A stretch of 57,207 nucleotides of DNA, taken from assembly GCA_045602005.1 (NCBI GenBank), contig JAZSAS010000039.1, forward strand, positions 1 to 57,207. The letters are read 5' to 3'. This DNA comes from UMGS755 sp045602005. GTDB taxonomy: Bacteria; Bacillota; Clostridia; UBA1381; UBA9506. A program made the position numbers and the translations under genes. How positions within the stretch are numbered: position 1 is the first letter of the stretch; each line of letters starts with the position of its first letter. The notes under the pieces were generated by a model. The model ran no database searches, was not told where the DNA came from, and was given only the letters and a program-made list of their open reading frames with translations. Positions 42,240-49,813 of the stretch are shown piece by piece.

Positions 42240-43991
42240 TTAATTCATTATGTTTCGGGGCGACACATAAGCTGTGCGGTTGGTGGTGTAAATCACAAAA
42301 CCGGGCTTTGCGCCCCCAGGTTTTTTCACATTTTTGATTTCTGTATAATCCACGGGCACGTTGTCTGAATCCTTTGCTTTTGATAAAAAGGCAGCGAGAG
42401 ATGCAGCCTCTGTAATCGCATCATCAGTAAAGGGACGGTCGGGTTCAAATTTTAAAACCACGTGAGAACCGGGGATGTTCTTTGCATGGAACCATAAATC
42501 TTTGTTCTGCGCCAATTTGCAGGTCAGGTAATCATTCTGGCGGTTGTTTTTCCCAACATAAAGAATAAATCCGTCCTTTGTTTCCAGCCGAACAGGGGAG
42601 GCGGGTGCCTCTTTTTTGCGTCTTGCATCCTGGTGCTTGCGAACATATCCCTGGGTTGCAAGCTCTTCGCTGATTTGAGATAAATCAGCGGTGCTTTCGG
42701 CACGCTCTAAGGCTTCTTCAACAGATTCAAGATAGGAAAGCTCCTGTTGTGTCAGCTCAATTTGTTTCACAAGCTCAACAGCGGCGGTTTTTGCCTTGTT
42801 ATATTTTTTGAAATATCGTTGCGCATTGGCAGACGGAGACAGAGTGCTGTCTAGAGGAATCACAACCATGGGCAGCGTTTCATCGAAATAATTTTGCACT
42901 CTTACATGCTCCATGCCTTTTTGAATCTGATAAATGTTAGTGGTAATCAGCTCGCCATATTGGCGCCAATGCTCCTTTTGTTCTGTGTCTGAAAGCTCTG
43001 AGGTGAGGCGTTCCAGCTTTTTGGCACAGCGCTCAATGTGATTTGATACGGTTTTTAAAAGGTCGGCATTGCGACGCAAGATGCGTTCTTTTCTGTCCCG
43101 TTCATAATAAAACCGGTTTACCAAAAGGCCCATAGACGGCTTAGTGTGCACAAGAACACCGCCGGCATACTGGGTGATGGGAATGGCTGAAAACTCAAGG
43201 AGTTTACCGGTTTCAGAATCTGACAGATAGCAAGGAGAAAATTCTCCTGCGATAACCATTGAGAAAAGCTGATGCATCACGGTGGCAATGTCTAACAAAC
43301 GGCTGTATGAGCGGTTTTTGCAGGTGGCATCCGTTTCGCCGGTGGCACGATATGCAATTTCCCGTGCCACTAAGGGACTAATGCCCTGAAACCGGTTTAA
43401 AATTGCCTTGTCAAGACGCTCTGTTTCAGCAACATCAGCCAGTACTGACAAAAATTCTTCCATATTGCAGGTTAACGGGTTTACTTTATCCTGCTCCGGC
43501 GGCATTTCGTAAGGCAGACCGGGCAAAATCTGACGCTTTGAGCTGACAGAAAAATCAATTCGTTTAATGCTGTCAGCCACCCGGCCGTTTTCGTCTGTTA
43601 AAATGATATTAGAATGCCGGCCCATGATTTCAATGATGAGAGTTTTTGTCACCCGGTCTCCCAATTCGTTTCGGGTTTCCAAATCGAAGCAAAGCATGCG
43701 TTCAAGACCCGGCTGACGAACAGCCACAAGGTGTGCCGAGGTCAGGTGTTTTCTCAGCAGCATGCAAAACATGGGTGCTGCCATGGGGTTTTCTTTTGCC
43801 TGTTCTGTCAATGCAATCCGGGGGATTGATGCATTGGCAGACAAGGTCACCTTATAAGCCCCTGTGGTGCCATGAAAGGCGAGCAATAGCTCGTCAGATT
43901 CAGGCTGATAGATTTTATCCAGCCGTGCATTTTTCAGTTTTTCATTTAGTTCCTGTGCCAGTGCACGGACAACCAGTCCGTCAAATGCCAT
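42240..43991 (-). CDS. rqcH: Ribosome quality control protein RqcH (NFACT/FbpA family)
   Basis: This 583-residue protein is of the NEMF/RqcH family that adds C-terminal Ala tails to stalled nascent chains on 50S subunits. The NFACT-N domain starts MAFDGLVVRALAQELNEKLKNARLDKIYQP and contains IEIMGRHSNIILTDENGRV. Two coiled-coil helices follow at residues ~290-440. The C-terminal NFACT-R domain has GFILYVGKNNRQNDYLTCKLAQNKDLWFHAKNIPGSHVVLK. The ATG at 43991 has AAGGA upstream. It is co-directional with whiA. Confidence 0.94.
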   Translation of the reverse strand: MAFDGLVVRALAQELNEKLKNARLDKIYQPESDELLLAFHGTTGAYKVTLSANASIPRIALTEQAKENPMAAPMFCMLLRKHLTSAHLVAVRQPGLERMLCFDLETRNELGDRVTKTLIIEIMGRHSNIILTDENGRVADSIKRIDFSVSSKRQILPGLPYEMPPEQDKVNPLTCNMEEFLSVLADVAETERLDKAILNRFQGISPLVAREIAYRATGETDATCKNRSYSRLLDIATVMHQLFSMVIAGEFSPCYLSDSETGKLLEFSAIPITQYAGGVLVHTKPSMGLLVNRFYYERDRKERILRRNADLLKTVSNHIERCAKKLERLTSELSDTEQKEHWRQYGELITTNIYQIQKGMEHVRVQNYFDETLPMVVIPLDSTLSPSANAQRYFKKYNKAKTAAVELVKQIELTQQELSYLESVEEALERAESTADLSQISEELATQGYVRKHQDARRKKEAPASPVRLETKDGFILYVGKNNRQNDYLTCKLAQNKDLWFHAKNIPGSHVVLKFEPDRPFTDDAITEAASLAAFLSKAKDSDNVPVDYTEIKNVKKPGGAKPGFVIYTTNRTAYVSPRNIMN

Positions 43992-44032
43992 GTGTTTCAT
44001 CCTTTCGGGAAGGGGTAGTTTTTATTTCCGTT

Positions 44033-44950
44033 CTATAATTCATCTGCCATTTGAATCAGCTTTTGCAGACGGCGGCTAATGCCTGATTTACTGATGGGTT
44101 CATCCAGCAGCGAGGCCAGCTCAGAAAGGCTTGCTTCCGGGTTTTCAAGACGCAGTCCCGCAAGCTCTAAAAGTGCGGGAGACAGCTGTCGGGAGAGGGG
44201 AGAGGCCATCAGCTTGTTAATCGCCTGAATCTGCAAGGCTGCTGCATTGGCAGTTTTGGTCAAATTGGCGGTTTCACAGTTGACACGACGGTTGATTTTG
44301 TTTTTCATGTCTTTTTCAACCTTAATGGCGTATAAATCAAGTGCTGAGTCCGTTGCTCCCAGTGCTGTCAGAGCGTCGGCTATCTCTTCGCTGTCTTTCA
44401 TATAGATAACGAAATTTGATTTTCGCATCACGCTGCGGGCAACAAGCTGTTCATCTTCAAACAGCTGTAAAAGCTCACGAGCTAAATCGTGATAATGTGT
44501 TTCGATTTCTAAATGGTAGCTTTTTTCAGGGGCATTCACTGAACCTCCGCCTAAAAAAGCGCCACGCAAAAAGGCACGCCGACAGCAGGATTGACTGGTG
44601 ATAAAAGGGTCTACACAGAATTTAACCCGTCCGTCGCGCCAGAGACCCAGACTTTTCATAATTTGTCTGTATCCCTGATTTTCATAAAGACGCAGGGTAT
44701 ATATGCTGCCGCTGCCTTTTTTCTTTTGAATGGTTCGCATTGGTGTAACAGAGAATAGTTCTGCCAAAAGTGCTGCGGTTTTTAGAATCACAGCCTGATT
44801 CTCTGTTCGAAAACGTAAACCGCCGCCCTCAGATTCCGGCAATAAGGAACCGGAAAGAGTCAGCAGTCCGGAAAGTTCTGCCCGCTGGCAGCACACGGTT
44901 TCTGAAAGAACTGCACAAAGCTCTTGCTTTACCTTGCTTGAAAATGACAT
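44033..44950 (-). CDS. whiA: DNA-binding protein WhiA
   Basis: This 305-residue protein begins MSFSSKVKQELCAVLSETVCCQRAELSGLLTLSGSL, with a LAGLIDADG-like N-terminal fold (RRAFLRGAFLGGGSVNAPEKSYHLEI). A helix-turn-helix ends the protein (LASLLDEPISKSGISRRLQKLI). WhiA acts in sporulation in Streptomyces and in cell division and chromosome segregation in Bacillus. It usually lies in a rapZ-yvcK-whiA group, but here it lies between polA and rqcH. Confidence 0.95.
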   Translation of the reverse strand: MSFSSKVKQELCAVLSETVCCQRAELSGLLTLSGSLLPESEGGGLRFRTENQAVILKTAALLAELFSVTPMRTIQKKKGSGSIYTLRLYENQGYRQIMKSLGLWRDGRVKFCVDPFITSQSCCRRAFLRGAFLGGGSVNAPEKSYHLEIETHYHDLARELLQLFEDEQLVARSVMRKSNFVIYMKDSEEIADALTALGATDSALDLYAIKVEKDMKNKINRRVNCETANLTKTANAAALQIQAINKLMASPLSRQLSPALLELAGLRLENPEASLSELASLLDEPISKSGISRRLQKLIQMADEL

Positions 44951-44977
44951 GGCGGCTCCTTTCTGTGTTAGAATTTT

Positions 44978-47599
44978 TTATTTTGCATCATACCAGCTGA
45001 ATCCCCGGTGCATATCAGCAACCAATGGAGCACGGAGAGCAAATGCCTGTTCCATTTCCTCACGGAGAATGCTGCCGGCCGTCTCTTCTTCCTCCAGGGG
45101 TGCTTCTACAATCAGTTCGTCGTGAACCTGGAGAATCAGACGGGCCTTTAAACCCTCTTTCTTTAAACGATTGTATACCCGCACCATAGCCAGTTTAATA
45201 ATATCAGCCGCAGTGCCCTGAATGGGCGTGTTAAGTGCGGCACGTTCGCCAAAGGAACGCAACTGGTAGTTGGAGGAGGCAAGCTCCGGAAGATTCCGGC
45301 GTCGCCCTAACATGGTGGTGACATAGCCGTTTTTCTTGGCTTCTTCTACCACTTGCTTCATATAGTCTCGCACTTTCGGAAAGGTGCCCAGATAATCTTC
45401 AATGTGTGCCTTAGCCTCTTTCATGGAAATCTGTAAATCCTGTGCAAGAGAAAATTCGCCTTTGCCGTAAATCAAACCAAAATTAACGGCTTTGGCGGCG
45501 GTGCGCATGTCTGGTGTGACCTCTTCCTGTGCAACACCGAAAATTTTAGCAGCAGTGCTTGCATGAATATCCTTGCCGGAGGCAAAGGCATCAATCATAA
45601 CCTCATCGCCGGCAATGTGAGCCAAAACCCGAAGCTCAATTTGAGAATAGTCGGCATCAAGCAGCACGTGTCCCGGTGCGGCAATAAACATTTTGCGCAT
45701 TTGCCTTCCCAGCTCGGTGCGAATGGGAATGTTCTGCAGGTTAGGCTCTGAAGAACTGATTCGTCCTGTGACAGTAACTGTTTGGTGAAAGCTGGAGTAA
45801 ATCCGCCCTGTGTCCGGTTGAATGACATCTTTCAGTCCCACAACATAGGTGGAATTCAACTTAGAAAGATGGCGGTATTCCAGAATCTTTTCAATGATGG
45901 GGTGTGCGCCGGCGAGTTTTTCTAATGTGGCAGCATCGGTAGAATAGCCGGTTTTTGTTTTCTTAGTGGCCTTTAGCGCCAGTTTTTCGAATAAAATCAC
46001 GCCCAGTTGTTTGGGAGAGTTAATATTAAATTCTTCTCCTGCCAGTGCAAAAATTTCTTCGGTCAGGGTTGCAATTTGACCTTCCAGCATGGTGCCGAAG
46101 GCTAACAACTGTTCTTTGTCGACCAACACGCCTAATTGTTCCATAGAGGCCAGCACCGCCACCAGTGGCATTTCCACGGTTTGAAACAGAGAAAGAGTTC
46201 CCTCGCTCTTCAAACGTTCCTGCAAGTGTGCGTGGAGTGTAAAGAGAGCGGCAGTTTCATCAAAAAAGGGGGAGTGATCCTCCTGTGGCTCTTCGTCAAA
46301 TGAAAGCTGTTTGCCTGCCTGAGTACCGGCAAGATTCATGCCCAGCATGTCAAAGCACAGCTCAGAAAGCTGATAATCCCGCCTGCTGGGGTCGGTGAGA
46401 TAAGCGGCAATGGCCGTGTCAAACAACTCACCGGCGGGGAAAATATCCAGTTTCTCTAAATAGGAATATTGTTCCTTTAAACCATGGGTGATTTTTTTGC
46501 CCGTTGTTTTTTCGAAAAAGGCTTTCCAAGCCGGCAGAAAATCTCCCGAAAGGGAGGTGGATATCACTTTTTTGCCATCAAAGGTGGCATATATCACGTT
46601 GGCAGACTTGTCAATTAAATAGCAAACAGTTTCGGCCTGTAAATAGTTAGACAGCTGCTTGGGGTTAGAAAGAGCAACAGATTCACACTCCGGTTGGGTC
46701 TTTAGCATGATAGACGCCTGCATATCCTCCGGCAAGCGTTTTAAAAAGCTTTTAAATTCCAAGCGGGTATACAGCTCTCGTAAGGTTTTAGCATCGACTG
46801 AGGGATTTTTTGCAGCAGAAAAGTTTACAGAAATGGGAACCTGACAGTCGATGGTGGCAAGGATTTTCGATAAAAATGCAGAATCTCTGCTTTCTTCCAG
46901 CTTTGTTCTCATGGCTTTTGTAATGGAATCTGAATGCAGGTTTTCATAAACCGCCTCCAGACTTTTAAAGGTGGAAATTAAAGAAAGTGCACCTTTTTCG
47001 CCGATGCCCTTCACGCCGGGGATGTTATCGGAGGTGTCGCCCATAATGGCCTTTACATCAATAAACTCATGGGGCGTTACACCATATTTTTCAAAGACAT
47101 GCTGTGCATCGAAAATTTCGGTATCAGTATTACCCATGCGGGTGGTTACAAGGTAAACCTTGTTGTCATCGGTGGCAAGCTGCAAATCATCTTTATCACC
47201 GGTGAGAATCATGCAGGCAATGTCTTCATCGCTGCAACGGGCCGCAACTGTGCCAATGATATCATCTGCTTCATAGCCCTCCATTTCCAAAATGGGAATG
47301 CCCAGGGCTGTTAATACCTCTTTTAAAAGGGGAATCTGAGGACGCAGTTCATCAGGCATGGGGCGACGAGTGGCTTTATAGCCATCAAACATTTTATGGC
47401 GAAAGGTGGGTGCCTTCAGGTCAAAGGCTGCGGCAATATAATCGGGATTAATTTCCTCTTTAAATTTATAAAAAATATTTAAGAAACCGTAAACACCGTT
47501 AGTGTAAGTACCATCTTTTGCAGTTAGCAGACGGATACCGTAAAAGGCACGGTTGATGATGCTGTTGGCATCAATAATTAAAAACTTTTCTTTTGCCAT
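44978..47599 (-). CDS. polA: DNA polymerase I
   Basis: This 873-residue protein has a 5'-3' exonuclease domain (residues ~1-290; DANSIINRAFYGI, MILTGDKDDLQL, GDTSDNIPGVKGIGEKGAL). A 3'-5' exonuclease-like domain (~300-470) shows no recognisable D-x-E metal motif and is probably inactive, as in Bacillus. The polymerase domain has DYSQIELRVLAHIAGD (motif A), RRNLPELASSNYQLRSFGERAALNTPIQG (motif B region) and LQVHDELIVEAP (motif C). The ATG at 47599 has AAGGA upstream. mutM, often its neighbour, is missing. Confidence 0.96.
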   Translation of the reverse strand: MAKEKFLIIDANSIINRAFYGIRLLTAKDGTYTNGVYGFLNIFYKFKEEINPDYIAAAFDLKAPTFRHKMFDGYKATRRPMPDELRPQIPLLKEVLTALGIPILEMEGYEADDIIGTVAARCSDEDIACMILTGDKDDLQLATDDNKVYLVTTRMGNTDTEIFDAQHVFEKYGVTPHEFIDVKAIMGDTSDNIPGVKGIGEKGALSLISTFKSLEAVYENLHSDSITKAMRTKLEESRDSAFLSKILATIDCQVPISVNFSAAKNPSVDAKTLRELYTRLEFKSFLKRLPEDMQASIMLKTQPECESVALSNPKQLSNYLQAETVCYLIDKSANVIYATFDGKKVISTSLSGDFLPAWKAFFEKTTGKKITHGLKEQYSYLEKLDIFPAGELFDTAIAAYLTDPSRRDYQLSELCFDMLGMNLAGTQAGKQLSFDEEPQEDHSPFFDETAALFTLHAHLQERLKSEGTLSLFQTVEMPLVAVLASMEQLGVLVDKEQLLAFGTMLEGQIATLTEEIFALAGEEFNINSPKQLGVILFEKLALKATKKTKTGYSTDAATLEKLAGAHPIIEKILEYRHLSKLNSTYVVGLKDVIQPDTGRIYSSFHQTVTVTGRISSSEPNLQNIPIRTELGRQMRKMFIAAPGHVLLDADYSQIELRVLAHIAGDEVMIDAFASGKDIHASTAAKIFGVAQEEVTPDMRTAAKAVNFGLIYGKGEFSLAQDLQISMKEAKAHIEDYLGTFPKVRDYMKQVVEEAKKNGYVTTMLGRRRNLPELASSNYQLRSFGERAALNTPIQGTAADIIKLAMVRVYNRLKKEGLKARLILQVHDELIVEAPLEEEETAGSILREEMEQAFALRAPLVADMHRGFSWYDAK

Positions 47600-47667
47600 A
47601 TGCCTCATTCCTTTTCTTTAGTCTTATAGGTAGCTATTAAGAATGTATCAGCGAAAACCGTTCTGCA

Positions 47668-48267
47668 TTATTCTTCCGTTGTAGAGGAAACCGGCAGGCT
47701 AGATTCCGGCCGGATGCGATACAGCATGCGGTACATTTGTTGGTTGTTTGTGACACGGGTGATATAGCGACGTGTCTCCGGAAAGGGAATGTAAAAAAGG
47801 GTTTCGCCGTCTTTAGAACATTCTGCATCACCCAGCCAACGGCTCACATTTCCCTCACCGGCGTTATAGGCGGCTAATGCATTTTTCACGTTGCCGTGAT
47901 ATAGATTCAGTAAATAAGCGATATAGTAACAACCCATTTGAATATTCGTTTCCGGGTCGGTTATGTTTTCATACTGAAAGTCAGACAGCTTCATCCGGTC
48001 AGCTAGCCAGAGGGCAGTGGGCTCCATAATCTGCATAAGACCGGCAGCGTTTTTGTGAGAAACGGCGTCTGTATCAAAATTGCTTTCTGCCTTAATGATG
48101 CTCATGATTAAATAAGGGTCAACCTCATAAGCAGTCGCATATTTTTTTACATGATTCATATATCTTACCGGATAAAAAATCCGTGCGATATTGCCAATGT
48201 TCAGAATCAGAATCAATAGAATGGCAAGGGTCATATATCGTTTCCATTTTATTTTTTTAGCTTTCAA
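47668..48267 (-). CDS. Lytic transglycosylase (SLT domain)
   Basis: This 199-residue protein has one N-terminal membrane segment (YMTLAILLILILNIGNIARIF). An SLT domain of the Slt70 type follows: catalytic Glu in SIIKAESNFDTDAVS, then AAGLMQIMEPTALWLA, NIQMGCYYIAYLL and ALAAYNAGEGNVSRWLG. It would cleave peptidoglycan at the outer face of the membrane. It overlaps the coaE end by four bases. The dephospho-CoA-kinase/lytic-transglycosylase pairing is known in Clostridia. Confidence 0.93.
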   Translation of the reverse strand: MKAKKIKWKRYMTLAILLILILNIGNIARIFYPVRYMNHVKKYATAYEVDPYLIMSIIKAESNFDTDAVSHKNAAGLMQIMEPTALWLADRMKLSDFQYENITDPETNIQMGCYYIAYLLNLYHGNVKNALAAYNAGEGNVSRWLGDAECSKDGETLFYIPFPETRRYITRVTNNQQMYRMLYRIRPESSLPVSSTTEE

Positions 48268-48848
48268 TGCAAAAGCTCCTTTAACATGATATCAATTGAC
48301 CTATATAGGTCTAAAAGGCTATTGTTGTTTTCAAGAATAAAATCACATCGGTTTTTATAATAATCCTCCGATTGTTGCGATTCTATTCTGTCGGCGGCCT
48401 CTTGCTCAGTCAAATTGTCACGGCTTATAATGCGTGCCTTGCGGATATCTTGGTTTGCCAGAACACAGGCTGAGGCAGTGCACAGGCGCTTAAGACCGCA
48501 CTCAAACAGCAGCGGTGCATCAATCACAATGAAGTCTGCCGTGCTGCGGGAAAGTGCCGTTTCAATTTCTTTAATTATATATGTGTGAGTGATAGCATTC
48601 AATCGGCAGAGAGCCTCGTTGTCTGCAAACACAAGCCGGCCCAGTTTTTTTCGATTCAAACTGCCATCGGGCAATAAAACATCGTCAAAGGCCATGGCGA
48701 CCTTTGTTAAAGCCGGCATTCCGGGTTGCATAATCTGTTTGGCAACCTTGTCTGCGTCAATAATGTGTGCGCCTTTTGTTTTTAAATATGCAGCGACAGC
48801 ACTTTTGCCGTTGCCTGTTCCGCCGGTGAGACCTAAAATGGTTTTCAC
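48264..48848 (-). CDS. coaE: Dephospho-CoA kinase
   Basis: This 194-residue P-loop kinase completes CoA synthesis by phosphorylating the 3'-OH of dephospho-CoA. The Walker A motif GLTGGTGNGKSAVA lies at the N-terminus. IIDADKVAKQIM, IVIDAPLLFECGL and RDNLTEQEAADRIESQ follow. The length is normal. It begins 18 bp after the DUF6062 gene. Confidence 0.95.
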   Translation of the reverse strand: MKTILGLTGGTGNGKSAVAAYLKTKGAHIIDADKVAKQIMQPGMPALTKVAMAFDDVLLPDGSLNRKKLGRLVFADNEALCRLNAITHTYIIKEIETALSRSTADFIVIDAPLLFECGLKRLCTASACVLANQDIRKARIISRDNLTEQEAADRIESQQSEDYYKNRCDFILENNNSLLDLYRSIDIMLKELLH

Positions 48849-48866
48849 GGTGCATCACCTCTTTGT

Positions 48867-49577
48867 TTATAAAAATTTAGCCAGCTTTTCCATGGCACGC
48901 TGAGGTGCGTCCTTAGAGTTGTTCCATGGCTCGTTCTGATTGCGGTAATCAAACTTTTTGGTAAACCAGTTTACCTCATCATTAATGCGTTTTAAATTGT
49001 TAAGCTCCAGTTGAATGATAGCGGCCTTGGCTTCCTCTAGGGTGCGGCCTGAAAGTTCGTGGTCGGCACAGGAGAGAAGCAATGCAAAGTGGGGCAGGCA
49101 AAAGCCCTGGCAGCTTTCTGCTTTCTGCTTAAAATCCGGCTCGTTTTTATATAAGTACCAGAATACCTCGGCAAATTTCTCCAAAGTCTCCCGGAGTTTG
49201 TCGCAAATCAGGCAGGAATTTTCAGAGGACTTCAGTTTTGCTTCTAAAGGATTTTGTTCTGCAGATTTTTTGAAAAGACCGCTCTTTTTCTCCGGCACTG
49301 CTGCGGCTTTCTCCAGTGCATCAATCAATTCATTTAAGTGCGTATCCAGCACAAGCCCAAGACTCAGCGCTTTGCCCTCGCGGCTCATCTGTTCATAATG
49401 GCGGCGGCAATAGCCTTTTTCGTTGGAAAGAATTCTCGCATCCGGCTCCATCATAGATGCCCCTAAGGCATAGGAAACCTGTTCGGACTCCAGCTTTTTT
49501 TCCAACGTGCAAAAAGGACATTCACCGGCTTCGGCAAACGCATCTGTTAAAGGAATGGTATATATTTTCTCTTTCAA
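48867..49577 (-). CDS. DUF6062 family protein with duplicated Cys motifs
   Basis: This 236-residue protein appears to be of the DUF6062 family; no function is known. Two similar Cys units are visible: CPFC near residue 20 with CRRHYEQM, and CLIC near residue 120 with CLPHFALL, each a CxxC followed 30-60 residues later by CxxH. This suggests an internal duplication that could bind two metal ions. The chosen TTG at 49577 follows GGAGG by seven bases; the longer frame lacks a ribosome site. It opens the operon containing coaE and polA. Confidence 0.8.
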   Translation of the reverse strand: MKEKIYTIPLTDAFAEAGECPFCTLEKKLESEQVSYALGASMMEPDARILSNEKGYCRRHYEQMSREGKALSLGLVLDTHLNELIDALEKAAAVPEKKSGLFKKSAEQNPLEAKLKSSENSCLICDKLRETLEKFAEVFWYLYKNEPDFKQKAESCQGFCLPHFALLLSCADHELSGRTLEEAKAAIIQLELNNLKRINDEVNWFTKKFDYRNQNEPWNNSKDAPQRAMEKLAKFL

Positions 49578-49606
49578 GGAAATGCCTCCTGTTTTATGAG
49601 CTGAGA

Positions 49607-49623
49607 ATTGGTTGCAAACCAAT
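49607..49623. promoter_or_regulatory. Palindrome at the start of the DUF6062-coaE-polA operon
   Basis: ATTGGTT and AACCAAT with a three-base centre lie just downstream of a minus-strand TATACT (49632-49637). The site would cover the transcription start and first bases, so it may be an operator or a leader hairpin. The -35 is not clear. Confidence 0.45.
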
Positions 49624-49702
49624 CCAATATAAGTATACCATAAATTTTCCAAAAAGAAAACAGCATAAGTAAAATTTAATGGTTTATTTTAAATTCAAGA
49701 TA

Positions 49703-49780
49703 ATTGTCGAAAAAAACCGATATATTTTATAGACAAGCTTACAGGATTTGACAAACTTTTTGAAATAAATGGTATATAAT
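49703..49780 (+). promoter_or_regulatory. Spo0A-type spoIIE promoter with 21-bp spacer and 0A boxes
   Basis: TTGACA (49748-49753) and TATAAT (49775-49780) are separated by 21 bp, too long for a normal sigma-A promoter. TTTGACAAA (49747-49755), overlapping the -35, is an inverse match to the Spo0A box TTTGTCAAA. ATTGTCGAA (49703-49711) is a second box in forward orientation. In B. subtilis, spoIIE and spoIIG also use long spacers and Spo0A~P to activate sigma-A polymerase. Confidence 0.82.
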
Positions 49781-49813
49781 GGAAATACCAAATTTTTCCT
49801 GGGAGGCTTACCA

